A stretch of DNA of 21,303 bases from JANPPS01 sp031428635 (GTDB lineage Bacteria; Pseudomonadota; Alphaproteobacteria; Acetobacterales; Acetobacteraceae): assembly GCA_031428635.1 (NCBI GenBank), contig JANPPS010000091.1, forward strand, positions 1 to 21,303, written 5' to 3'. A model generated the notes under the pieces. That model searched no databases. It had not been told where the DNA came from and saw nothing but the letters and a program-made list of their open reading frames with translations. Shown piece after piece: positions 1 to 6,330 of the stretch. Each line of letters begins with the position of its first letter. Positions within the stretch are counted from its first letter, which is position 1. Position numbers and translations under genes: made by a program.

Positions 1-32
1 GCCAATACTACGCCGTCGATCACTAAATTCAC
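1..32 (-). CDS. Start of a further operon gene, cut by the window edge
   Basis: A GTG at 32-30 overlaps the TAG stop of the LivM-LivG-LivF fusion by one base (TAGTG). It opens a frame reading M-N-L-V-I-D-G-V-V-L before the window ends. One-base stop/start overlap is used elsewhere in this operon (binding protein to livH), so translational coupling to a sixth gene of the set is plausible. Ten residues are too few to name a family. The hydrophobic start resembles the first strand of many amidohydrolases and other enzymes, but nothing more can be claimed. Confidence 0.45.
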   Translation of the reverse strand, partial: MNLVIDGVVL

Positions 33-2386
33 TACGCGGCCTCCGTCCCAAAATAATCTAGGGCCCCGCTCATAGCATCTGGTGGGCCAGCGTCGATAAT
101 CCGGCCACCCGTCAGGACCGCACACCGATCAGCCAGCGGCAGCGCCAAGTCGGCCATCTGGTCCACTAATAGCAGGCTCAGCCCCTCATCCCGCAGGCGG
201 GACAGCGCGTCGAACAGTTCCTGTGCCACGGCCGGCGCAAGGCCTAGCGATGGCTCGTCCAGCAACAATAGTTGGGGACGTGCCAGTAACCCGCGGGCCA
301 GTGCCAGCATCTGCTGCTCCCCGCCGGACAGCAAACCAGCTTGTCGGTCCAGCAAGGGGCGCAGCCGGGGAAAGCGGTCGACCATGGCGTCGATTTCCAG
401 CGGGTCGAAGTCACGACGGACAGTGGCACCGAGCCGCATATTGTCCCGCACCGACAGCAGCGGAAACACCTGGCGCCCCTCCGGCACCAGCACCAGACCG
501 GCCCGTGCCACGGCATGGGCCGGGGCTGCCGCCAGGTCCTGGCCGGTAAATGCGATCGTCCCGCGCACAGGCCGTAGCAGCCCGCTCAGTGCACGCATTA
601 GCGTGGACTTACCCGCGCCGTTGGGCCCTAGCAGGGCCACCATCTCACCACGCCGGACTTCCAGGCTGACGTCCCGCAGTACTGGCAGGCCACCATAGCC
701 GGCCTGTAGCCCGTCCACCTGCAACAGTGGCGCGCCCGGCGTCGTAGCCGGACGTGGCGGCCGGGCTGTTCCCGACCCGAGGTAGGCGGCGCGTACCAGT
801 GGATCGGCCCGTACATCCGCCGGCCGCCCTTCTGCCAGCACGCGCCCGGAGTCGATTACGACCAGGTGGTCGCACACGCCCATCACCAAGCCCATGTCGT
901 GCTCGACCAAACCGACCGCGAGACCGCAATCCGCCAGGTCGCGCAGCACCACGCCCAACCGGCCGGTATCGGCGGTATCCAGCCCCGCGGCGGGTTCGTC
1001 CAGCAGCAGCACTGACGGCTGGGTAGCCAAAGCGCGGGCAATCTCCACCAGCCGACGGTCGGGGTGGGGCAGCGTAGTAGCCGGGGCGGACAACGCGCCA
1101 GCATAGCCGACGTAGCGGAGCAGGGCAGCGGCGAGGGCAGGGTCGGCTGAACCGCGGAGGCGCCCGCGCAGCAGCCCGATGCGCACGCAGTCCAGCACCG
1201 TCAGGCCGCCTGGCATTTGCGCGGTTTGGAATGTGCGGGCCACCCGGCCGTCCGCGTGGATTGTGCCGCGATCCGGCCGGACGAACCCGGTGATGCCATT
1301 CAGCAGCGTCGTCTTGCCCGCGCCGTTCGGACCGATGATGCCGGTGATTCGCCCGGGCCGGACCCGCAGGCTTACGCCGTCCACGGCACGCACGCCACCG
1401 AAGGCAATGCATAAACCCTCGACCTGCAGGCCCTCGTCCCGCTGCATCGCGCCCCGCAAGAAGCCCGTAATGTCGCCGGACGGCGTCTGTTCTGTCCGGC
1501 GCCGGTCTGGTAGCAGGCCGGCCAAGCCCCGCGGTGCGAGCCGTAGCACCAGCAGCAGGCCTGCGCCGAACACGAGCTGCCGGTACTCCGCCAGCCCTGC
1601 CAAAAGCTCCGGCAATAGACCGACCAGGACGGCCCCAGCGAGCGGCCCCACCGTCGTCCCGGCACCGCCCAGCATAACCACCAGCAGAAACAGGATGGAT
1701 TGGGAAAACGGAAAGGAGGACGGGGCGATGAACCCGGTCAGCCCCGCCTGCAGCCCTCCGGCCAGCCCTGCAGCACCGGCCGCCAGCACGAACGCGGCCA
1801 GACGTACCCGCACGGCCGAGATACCCACGCTGCGGGCCGCCGCCGGTGCCGTCGAAACCACCAGCATGGCCATTCCCAGCGGGGAGCGGCGCAGCCACTC
1901 GAACCCCACAAGACCGGCGCCGCAGCACAGGCAGGCCAGCACCGCCGTACCCGCGATCCCAAACGGCCCGGGGATGCCGGAAATGCCAGATGCCCCGCCG
2001 GTCACGCCCGCCCATTCGGTGACGGCACCGTCGACAACGAAGCCAAACGCGATTGTCACCATCGCCAGATAGGAGCCGCTGACGCGCAGTGCCGGCAGCG
2101 ACAACGCGGCCGCCACTGCCACCACGCCAGCCGTCGCAACCGGCCAGGCGGCCAAAAAGGGCCAGCTCGCCTTGGTCGTCAGCACCCCGACCCCGTAGGC
2201 ACCAAGGGCTAAAAAGCCGCCTTGCCCCAGTGAGATTTCACCGGCCAAGCCCAGCAGCACATTCAGCCCGATGCAGGTCAGTCCAGTCGTCGCAACCAGC
2301 CCGATGAGAAACACGTAGTAGCCCGGCAGCACCAAGGCGCCGACGCACCCGGCAGCGATTAGGGCCAGCGCGGCCGAAAGCCTCAT
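32..2386 (-). CDS. LivM-LivG-LivF triple fusion: permease plus two ATPases of a branched-chain-amino-acid-type importer
   Basis: One 784-residue chain holds three normally separate ABC importer parts. Residues about 1-290 are a LivM-type membrane domain with the family sequence GEISLGQGGFLALGAYG. Residues about 318-545 are a LivG-type ATPase: Walker A GPNGAGKT at 352-359, Q-loop RTFQ ending at 387, Walker B LLLDEP ending at 465, switch H495. Residues about 553-784 are a LivF-type ATPase: Walker A 587-594, LSGGE 686-690, Walker B LLLLDEP ending at 712, and the family's Q in place of the switch His (VDQM). In the LivG part the ABC signature is degenerate (LPHPDRR instead of LSYGQQRR), and the segment between Walker A and the Q-loop is shortened. 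The ATG overlaps the livH stop as ATGA. Imports the ligand bound by the upstream periplasmic protein. The ligand is not known. Confidence 0.93.
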   Translation of the reverse strand: MRLSAALALIAAGCVGALVLPGYYVFLIGLVATTGLTCIGLNVLLGLAGEISLGQGGFLALGAYGVGVLTTKASWPFLAAWPVATAGVVAVAAALSLPALRVSGSYLAMVTIAFGFVVDGAVTEWAGVTGGASGISGIPGPFGIAGTAVLACLCCGAGLVGFEWLRRSPLGMAMLVVSTAPAAARSVGISAVRVRLAAFVLAAGAAGLAGGLQAGLTGFIAPSSFPFSQSILFLLVVMLGGAGTTVGPLAGAVLVGLLPELLAGLAEYRQLVFGAGLLLVLRLAPRGLAGLLPDRRRTEQTPSGDITGFLRGAMQRDEGLQVEGLCIAFGGVRAVDGVSLRVRPGRITGIIGPNGAGKTTLLNGITGFVRPDRGTIHADGRVARTFQTAQMPGGLTVLDCVRIGLLRGRLRGSADPALAAALLRYVGYAGALSAPATTLPHPDRRLVEIARALATQPSVLLLDEPAAGLDTADTGRLGVVLRDLADCGLAVGLVEHDMGLVMGVCDHLVVIDSGRVLAEGRPADVRADPLVRAAYLGSGTARPPRPATTPGAPLLQVDGLQAGYGGLPVLRDVSLEVRRGEMVALLGPNGAGKSTLMRALSGLLRPVRGTIAFTGQDLAAAPAHAVARAGLVLVPEGRQVFPLLSVRDNMRLGATVRRDFDPLEIDAMVDRFPRLRPLLDRQAGLLSGGEQQMLALARGLLARPQLLLLDEPSLGLAPAVAQELFDALSRLRDEGLSLLLVDQMADLALPLADRCAVLTGGRIIDAGPPDAMSGALDYFGTEAA

Positions 2387-3255
2387 ACCCGTGCCGCCGC
2401 CTGCCGACGGGCGAACAAGCCATTTGGTGCGGCAGCCAACGCAAGGATGACGGCCGAGAACGTTAGGACCTGCGTGCTGCCCGATCCAAGAATGGTCGTG
2501 GTCCCCGCCTCCACCAACCCGTACAGCAGTCCGGCGCCGACGACGCCCCAGGGCCGGCTGAGCCCGCCCAGTATCGCCACCGCCAGGGCCTTGATCCCGA
2601 ATATCGTGCCCATGTCGTAGGCGACGTTGAACAAGGGCGCCACCAGCACGCCGGCCACCCCCGCCAATACCGCCGCGACGGCATACGTGCCGGCGACCAG
2701 GGTCGTCACGTCGACCCCCATCAGCCTGGCCGCGTCGGCATTCTGCACCGACGCCCGCAGGCGCAGCCCAAGCCCGGTCCGCGCGAGTGCAAGCTGCACC
2801 AGCGCCGCCAGACCCACGCCGATCACGGGGATCAGTATTTGCAGCGGAAACACGCCCACGCCGCCAATGACCCAGGGTTCGTCGGCCAGGATAGACGGCA
2901 ACGCCCGCGGCTCCTTACCAAAGGCCACCATCGCCAGGTTATCCAGCACGATACCAAGCGCCATGCTGGCCATCAGCCAAGCGTTGGAGCCCCGTTGCAC
3001 AAACGGCCGGATCGCCACCCGCTCCACCACCAGGCCCCATAGCGCACATCCCGCCAGGGCCATGACCACCGCTAGCGGCATCGGTACGCCCGCCGTCACC
3101 GCCAGCATGTGGACCAGAACGGCGCCCAGCATCAGCGTCGAGCCCTGCGCGAAATTCACCGTCCCCGACACGGCAAACGTCAGCGTAAAACCCAGCGCGA
3201 TCAGCCCGTACATGCTGCCCAGCCCCAATCCCGTTACCAGGGCGGACGCCAGCAT
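2383..3255 (-). CDS. livH: LivH-type ABC importer permease
   Basis: A 290-residue, strongly hydrophobic inner-membrane protein of the LivH family. The N-terminal LGLGSMYGLIALGFTLTFAV and the following NFAQGSTLMLGA are the usual family start, and LGGLSRPWG near the C-terminus is the usual cytoplasmic loop. It should pair with the LivM domain of the downstream fusion to form the translocation channel. Its ATG overlaps the stop of the binding-protein gene as TGATG, and its own stop overlaps the next start as ATGA, so the three genes are translationally coupled. Length is normal for the family. Substrate specificity cannot be read from the permease. Confidence 0.95.
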   Translation of the reverse strand: MLASALVTGLGLGSMYGLIALGFTLTFAVSGTVNFAQGSTLMLGAVLVHMLAVTAGVPMPLAVVMALAGCALWGLVVERVAIRPFVQRGSNAWLMASMALGIVLDNLAMVAFGKEPRALPSILADEPWVIGGVGVFPLQILIPVIGVGLAALVQLALARTGLGLRLRASVQNADAARLMGVDVTTLVAGTYAVAAVLAGVAGVLVAPLFNVAYDMGTIFGIKALAVAILGGLSRPWGVVGAGLLYGLVEAGTTTILGSGSTQVLTFSAVILALAAAPNGLFARRQAAARV

Positions 3256-4427
3256 CAGCCAGCCACCGGCTCGATCTTATCGCCTACGTAACGGACTATG
3301 ATGTAGTCTTTGGGACCCAGTGCATCGTGCTCGGTATGGCTGAACGGGTGGTCGTAGATCTTGATCAGGCCTTCGTACCGGCCCAGGGATTCGAGCGACT
3401 GCCGCACCGTATCGCCATCCGTGCTGCCGGCCGCATTGACCGCCATCACCAGCATCATCATCGCGTCGTAGGCGTTGGCGACGCCGACCGGTGGGGTGAT
3501 GTCGCCCACGCCCTTGATGTCCGGATACTTGGCTTCCAGCGCTTTGATAACCTTCTCACCGACCCCGCTTTGCTTACCGAAAAAGCTGTAGGTCTGAATG
3601 AACTGCACTCGCCCCGCCCATGAACCGGCGAGCTCCGGAAAGCGCCCGCCGCTTATTCCCCAATGCGACACGATCGGCACGGTCCAGGCCATACGCTGCA
3701 TCGACTTTACCACCTGCGCCCCAGGTGCCGAGTTGCCAACCAGGATGATCGCATCCGCCCCGGCCGAGCGCAGCCGCTGCAGTTGGGGCGTCATATCGAC
3801 GTCCTTATCGTCGAACTTCTCAGTGCCCGCGAGGGTCACACCCGCCGCCGCCGCCGCCGCCGCCAGCCCCGCATTATTGCTCTCACCCCAGCCATTATTG
3901 ACCAGCATCAGGCCGGGCTTTTGAACCCCCATCGTGCCGACATGGGCGATCAGCCGCACATCGACCAGCGCGTCGACCGCCGATACGCGGAACACGTAGT
4001 TCGGGTCGGCCCCGTTACGGGTGATGCCGGTTGCGGCCGCCCAAACCCCCATGAACGGCACCTTGGCACCGTTAGCGATCGGGACGATGGCCTGGCTGAC
4101 CGGGCTATCCAGGCCGCCGAACAGGGCCACGACGCCCTCACGGTCGATCATTTCCCGCGCGGCAATTTGCCCCTTGGCGGGGTTGCTCTCATCGTCACGG
4201 CTGACAAGCATTAAGGGACGTCCCAGCACACCGCCCTGGCCGTTGACCTCGTCGATGGCGACCTCAAGCCCCCGCCGTATGCCTTCGCCAGATTTGGCGG
4301 ACTGGCCTGACAGTGCCGCGACGAAACCGACCTTTACGGGCTCTGCCGCTGCCGCCGGCGACACCCGTTGGGTTATGGCGGCCGCCGCCAGCAGTGCTGC
4401 GTGTCTGCGCTTGATCAAATAAACCAT
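3255..4427 (-). CDS. Periplasmic binding protein, branched-chain amino acid/amide type
   Basis: A 390-residue type I periplasmic binding protein (Peripla_BP_6/LivK-like). The N-terminus is a Sec signal peptide: KRR, an Ala/Leu-rich core, then PAAAA before EPVKVGFVAALSGQSAKSGE, which is the classic first strand and ligand loop of this family. Further family marks are DDESNPAKG at the second strand and ALFGGLDSPVSQAIVPIA. The start ATG has a strong GGGAGG site seven to eight bases upstream. It is the first gene of a three- or four-gene importer operon read from sigma-54 promoter P2, about 185 bases upstream. Homologues bind amino acids, amides, urea or aromatic acids. The adjacent DUF1989 genes suggest a nitrogen-rich ligand, which is inference. 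Confidence 0.92.
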   Translation of the reverse strand: MVYLIKRRHAALLAAAAITQRVSPAAAAEPVKVGFVAALSGQSAKSGEGIRRGLEVAIDEVNGQGGVLGRPLMLVSRDDESNPAKGQIAAREMIDREGVVALFGGLDSPVSQAIVPIANGAKVPFMGVWAAATGITRNGADPNYVFRVSAVDALVDVRLIAHVGTMGVQKPGLMLVNNGWGESNNAGLAAAAAAAGVTLAGTEKFDDKDVDMTPQLQRLRSAGADAIILVGNSAPGAQVVKSMQRMAWTVPIVSHWGISGGRFPELAGSWAGRVQFIQTYSFFGKQSGVGEKVIKALEAKYPDIKGVGDITPPVGVANAYDAMMMLVMAVNAAGSTDGDTVRQSLESLGRYEGLIKIYDHPFSHTEHDALGPKDYIIVRYVGDKIEPVAG

Positions 4428-4623
4428 TGTATCGCCTCCCTAGCTTCGTGTGCAGAATCTCGATCAGTGGGTGCCGGGCCGTGCTGCCTGCCATCATGGC
4501 GTTGTCCGGTACGGGTATGGAGCGGCGACATCGTTCGGGTCATGAGCGGCCATTGCGGCGGCTGTGGTCCCGTCGTTTGCAGCCTTCGGTGTTACTGTCC
4601 CGTCTGGGTACCGTCATGGCGGT

Positions 4624-4639
4624 GCAAGTTTAGTGCCAA
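4624..4639 (-). promoter_or_regulatory. Sigma-54 promoter P2, for the LivK-LivH-LivMGF operon
   Basis: On the minus strand the sequence reads TTGGCAC, five bases, TTGC, then A. This is an exact match to the -24/-12 consensus TGGCAC-N5-TTGC, with GG and GC separated by the obligatory ten bases. The GG is at 4637-4636 and the GC at 4625-4624, placing the transcription start near 4612. It lies in non-coding DNA upstream of the binding-protein gene. Sigma-54 promoters need an enhancer-binding activator such as NtrC, so nitrogen-limitation control is a fair inference. No clear activator site was found, only an imperfect palindrome at 4673-4684. Confidence 0.85.
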
Positions 4640-4711
4640 CCACCGGTAGTTATGTCGCTCAATTCCGTTGCGGGCGCATGTGCCGCTTTACACGCCACCA
4701 TGATGCCCACA

Positions 4712-4743
4712 GGCTAATCGGCGGTCGATCCCGACGGCTAACC
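4712..4743 (-). terminator. Large stem-loop after the UAAP2-type gene, possible terminator
   Basis: Seven bases after the TAA stop of the UAAP2-type gene, the minus strand has two 13-base arms (GGTTAGCCGTCGG and CCGCCGATTAGCC) around a GATCGA loop. Eleven of thirteen positions pair, including two G-U pairs. There is no following T-run, so it is not a standard intrinsic terminator. It may end the DUF1989 transcript with Rho, protect its 3' end, or act in the P2 upstream region. Confidence 0.4.
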
Positions 4744-4749
4744 AGATCT

Positions 4750-5394
4750 TTACGGTACCGGTAAGACCTGCACCCGCACCGGCGTCGGATGGTACCCGTT
4801 GCAGGGATTATTAACCTGCGGGCAGTTTGATATGACGCACAGCACATCCATCTCCGCCACCATCTCAACCGCGGTGCCGGGTGCAGAGATACCGTCATCG
4901 ACGATGAGCGCGCCGTCCTGTGAGATCGGTACGTTCATAAAAAGGTTCAGGTTCGGCACAATGTCCCGCTTGGTCATGCCGTAGCGCGACAGCTCCGCAC
5001 AAAAATTATCGCGGCAGGCGTGTTGGTAGCGCGCGGCCGCCCCGAACCGCACGGCGTTACTCTCGCATGAACAGGCGCCGGCCGAGGTGTCGTGCCGCCC
5101 GCACGGGTCGACGGTTACGGTCAACATAACCCGGCCCTCATTGGACATCAGCTTGGTACCCAGGGTTACGTACGCGCTGTTCTGGGTACGTACCGTGTCC
5201 TGGGCGCTGTAGCGTTCGGCATAATCGACGGCGTTGTAAAACAGCGTGTCGACCGCCTGCTGGCCATAGGTATCGATGATCCGAAGCGTTTCCCCACGCC
5301 GGATCAGGCCGGACCAGGGCTGGCGTGCCGGAACCTCATGATCCAACCGGGGCGGTGCTGGGCCGCGTTGGGGCGAACCATCCTGGGCGCTCAT
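4750..5394 (-). CDS. DUF1989 protein, urea-carboxylase-associated type 2 (carboxyguanidine deiminase-like subunit)
   Basis: A 214-residue DUF1989 protein matching the UAAP2 type at many positions: QAVDTLFYNA, ERYSAQDT, KLMSNEGRVMLTVTVDPCGRHDT written in sequence across residues 81-103, HACRDNF at 125-131, and the C-terminal NCPQVNNPCNGYHPTPV. Cys98, His101, Cys108, Cys110, Cys127, Cys191 and Cys198 are candidates for metal or catalytic residues. In guanidine-degrading bacteria, UAAP-type DUF1989 pairs form carboxyguanidine deiminase (CgdAB), which turns carboxyguanidine into allophanate for allophanate hydrolase. Its ATG overlaps the stop of the UAAP1-type gene as ATGA, as expected for two subunits of one enzyme. 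No guanidine or urea carboxylase or allophanate hydrolase gene lies in the window, so the real substrate may differ or the partners lie elsewhere. Confidence 0.88.
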   Translation of the reverse strand: MSAQDGSPQRGPAPPRLDHEVPARQPWSGLIRRGETLRIIDTYGQQAVDTLFYNAVDYAERYSAQDTVRTQNSAYVTLGTKLMSNEGRVMLTVTVDPCGRHDTSAGACSCESNAVRFGAAARYQHACRDNFCAELSRYGMTKRDIVPNLNLFMNVPISQDGALIVDDGISAPGTAVEMVAEMDVLCVISNCPQVNNPCNGYHPTPVRVQVLPVP

Positions 5395-6203
5395 TGATTG
5401 GCCTCCGTATGGGCAAAGCCGCGCCGCGATTCTGATGAAGCAACGCGGCAGGGATCGTCGGCTGCCGCCACTGGACCCGGTAAACGGAACAATTCGATCG
5501 GGCCGGGGGCGTAGGATGACGCGGGATCGAGCGGATGCGGCGCGGTGGATACGGCGACGCGCAAATCCATGTCGGCCCGTAGCTCCACGAAATCACCGGC
5601 CCGTCGCCGGGTCCGGTTCCATTTGAAAATCCCATCCCCGCCCACCGATACGGGCGCGAAAAACGTGACGCACGACGTAACGTCCTGCCGCGACAGGCCC
5701 ATTTTGAGGGCTGCAATTACAAAGTTTTCGCGGCCGTTGCGGAACGGGCCGGGGCCGTATTGCAGTAGTGTGCTGGCCATGGTCGACGCGCCCATCAACG
5801 CGTCATGCGCGCCGCACGTATCCTCGGTAATGGACAGCATCACGCGGCCCATGTCGGAAAATAGGACGCGCCCACGCCGCAGCTCGGCCGACCATTGAAT
5901 TTTAAGTGTATCGGCGTGGTTCAGCCGCTCGGACGCATCAAGAAGGGACCAGGCCAATAGGGCGGCCGCGCCGGTGCCGTCGGTATTGACCAACCGTAAC
6001 CGGTCGCCCCGGCGCAACACCGCCATGGCATACCATCCGCCGGGCACCGTTTCATGAAGCAGGGCAGCGTTCGGATCGATGGGTGCGCCGCCAAGTGGCG
6101 TGGGGGTCAGGGCCGCGGCGACCTGGGTACCGGCGTCTCGTAGGGCCTCATACCGGCGGCGATGCTGCGCGATCCCGGCCTGTTCGTCGGGCGAAAGTTC
6201 CAA
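5391..6203 (-). CDS. DUF1989 protein, urea-carboxylase-associated type 1 (carboxyguanidine deiminase-like subunit), TTG start
   Basis: A 270-residue DUF1989 protein of the UAAP1 type: HRRRYEALRDAG near the start, LLHETVPGGWYAMAVLRRGD, ERLNHADTLKIQW, VLFSDMGRVMLSITEDTCGAHDA, NGRENFV, and the APHPLDP...YAPGPIEL end. The Cys-x-x-His pair (TCGAHD) is kept, while the two C-terminal cysteines of the partner are absent, as appears usual for this type. The open frame runs back to an ATG at 6305, but sigma-54 promoter P1 predicts transcription from about 6248, so that start is excluded if P1 is used. The first in-frame start inside the message is TTG at 6203, with GAGG eight bases before it. Starting here also gives the usual short N-terminus. 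It probably forms a two-subunit enzyme with the overlapping downstream gene. Confidence 0.85.
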   Translation of the reverse strand: MELSPDEQAGIAQHRRRYEALRDAGTQVAAALTPTPLGGAPIDPNAALLHETVPGGWYAMAVLRRGDRLRLVNTDGTGAAALLAWSLLDASERLNHADTLKIQWSAELRRGRVLFSDMGRVMLSITEDTCGAHDALMGASTMASTLLQYGPGPFRNGRENFVIAALKMGLSRQDVTSCVTFFAPVSVGGDGIFKWNRTRRRAGDFVELRADMDLRVAVSTAPHPLDPASSYAPGPIELFRLPGPVAAADDPCRVASSESRRGFAHTEANQ

Positions 6204-6211
6204 TGGGCTGT

Positions 6212-6215
6212 CCTC
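6212..6215 (-). promoter_or_regulatory. Ribosome-binding site that fixes the TTG start at 6203
   Basis: GAGG on the minus strand, eight bases before TTG 6203-6201 and about 33 bases after the predicted P1 transcription start. No comparable site fits an ATG in this frame downstream of P1. Confidence 0.55.
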
Positions 6216-6259
6216 ATCAATGTCGGTCGCGGCAATGCCACTGGTGTGCGGGTGGCAAA

Positions 6260-6275
6260 GCAACCCACGTGCCAG
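6260..6275 (-). promoter_or_regulatory. Sigma-54 promoter P1, for the DUF1989 pair
   Basis: The minus strand reads C-TGGCAC, five bases (GTGGG), TTGC-T: an exact -24/-12 consensus with GG and GC ten bases apart. The C of the -12 element is at 6260, so transcription should start near 6248. It sits inside the apparent 5' extension of the UAAP1-type frame, which argues that the extension is not coding. The site lies in the 127-base gap between the revised TTG start and the divergent molybdenum hydroxylase genes. Confidence 0.82.
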
Positions 6276-6330
6276 ACCGACTTTGGGAATGGCTTGCGGC
6301 GACAATAAGGGGCGTGCTTACCATCCACGC

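Larger units (their letters stand above)
4428..4749. other. 322-base intergenic region between the DUF1989 pair and the importer operon
   Basis: No convincing gene lies here. On the minus strand, reading downstream from the UAAP2-type gene, it holds a 13-base-arm hairpin (4712-4743), then a sigma-54 promoter (4624-4639), then about 185 bases of predicted 5' leader ending in the GGGAGG site of the binding-protein gene. Short frames inside it (for example minus strand from 4497) run into the binding-protein gene in the wrong frame and look spurious. The leader shows no riboswitch consensus I recognise, including the guanidine classes. Confidence 0.7.

Noticed and set aside
645..2015. Long open frame on the minus strand within the LivMGF fusion
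   Set aside because: It is Gly/Arg/Ala-rich with no domain, and is a shifted-frame shadow of the GC-rich fusion gene.
1179..2072. Long plus-strand open frame opposite the fusion
   Set aside because: It is rich in Pro, Ser, Thr and Arg with no domain, a typical antisense shadow in GC-rich DNA.
4264..4497. Small minus-strand frame of 77 codons over the start of the binding-protein gene
   Set aside because: It is out of frame with the real gene, has no ribosome site, and its sequence is a shifted reading of the signal peptide region.
4490..4530. Resemblance in the leader to part of a guanidine-III riboswitch (TACCCG, spacer, GGACAA)
   Set aside because: The flanking strands needed for the second stem and the pseudoknot are not present, so the match is likely chance.
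4673..4684. Imperfect palindrome GGCGCATGTGCC as an activator site for P2
   Set aside because: It is only ten of twelve symmetric, centred too near the promoter (about -66), and lacks the NtrC half-site sequence.
6242..6257. Possible plus-strand sigma-54 promoter for the molybdenum hydroxylase genes
   Set aside because: GG and GC are ten bases apart, but the core reads TGGTGT and TGGC instead of TGGCAC and TTGC. Too weak to call, so the promoter of these genes remains unidentified.
6079..6330. N-terminal extension of the large hydroxylase subunit
   Set aside because: It lies antisense to the DUF1989 gene and over promoter P1, lacks family similarity, and the normal N-terminus begins at ATG 6331.
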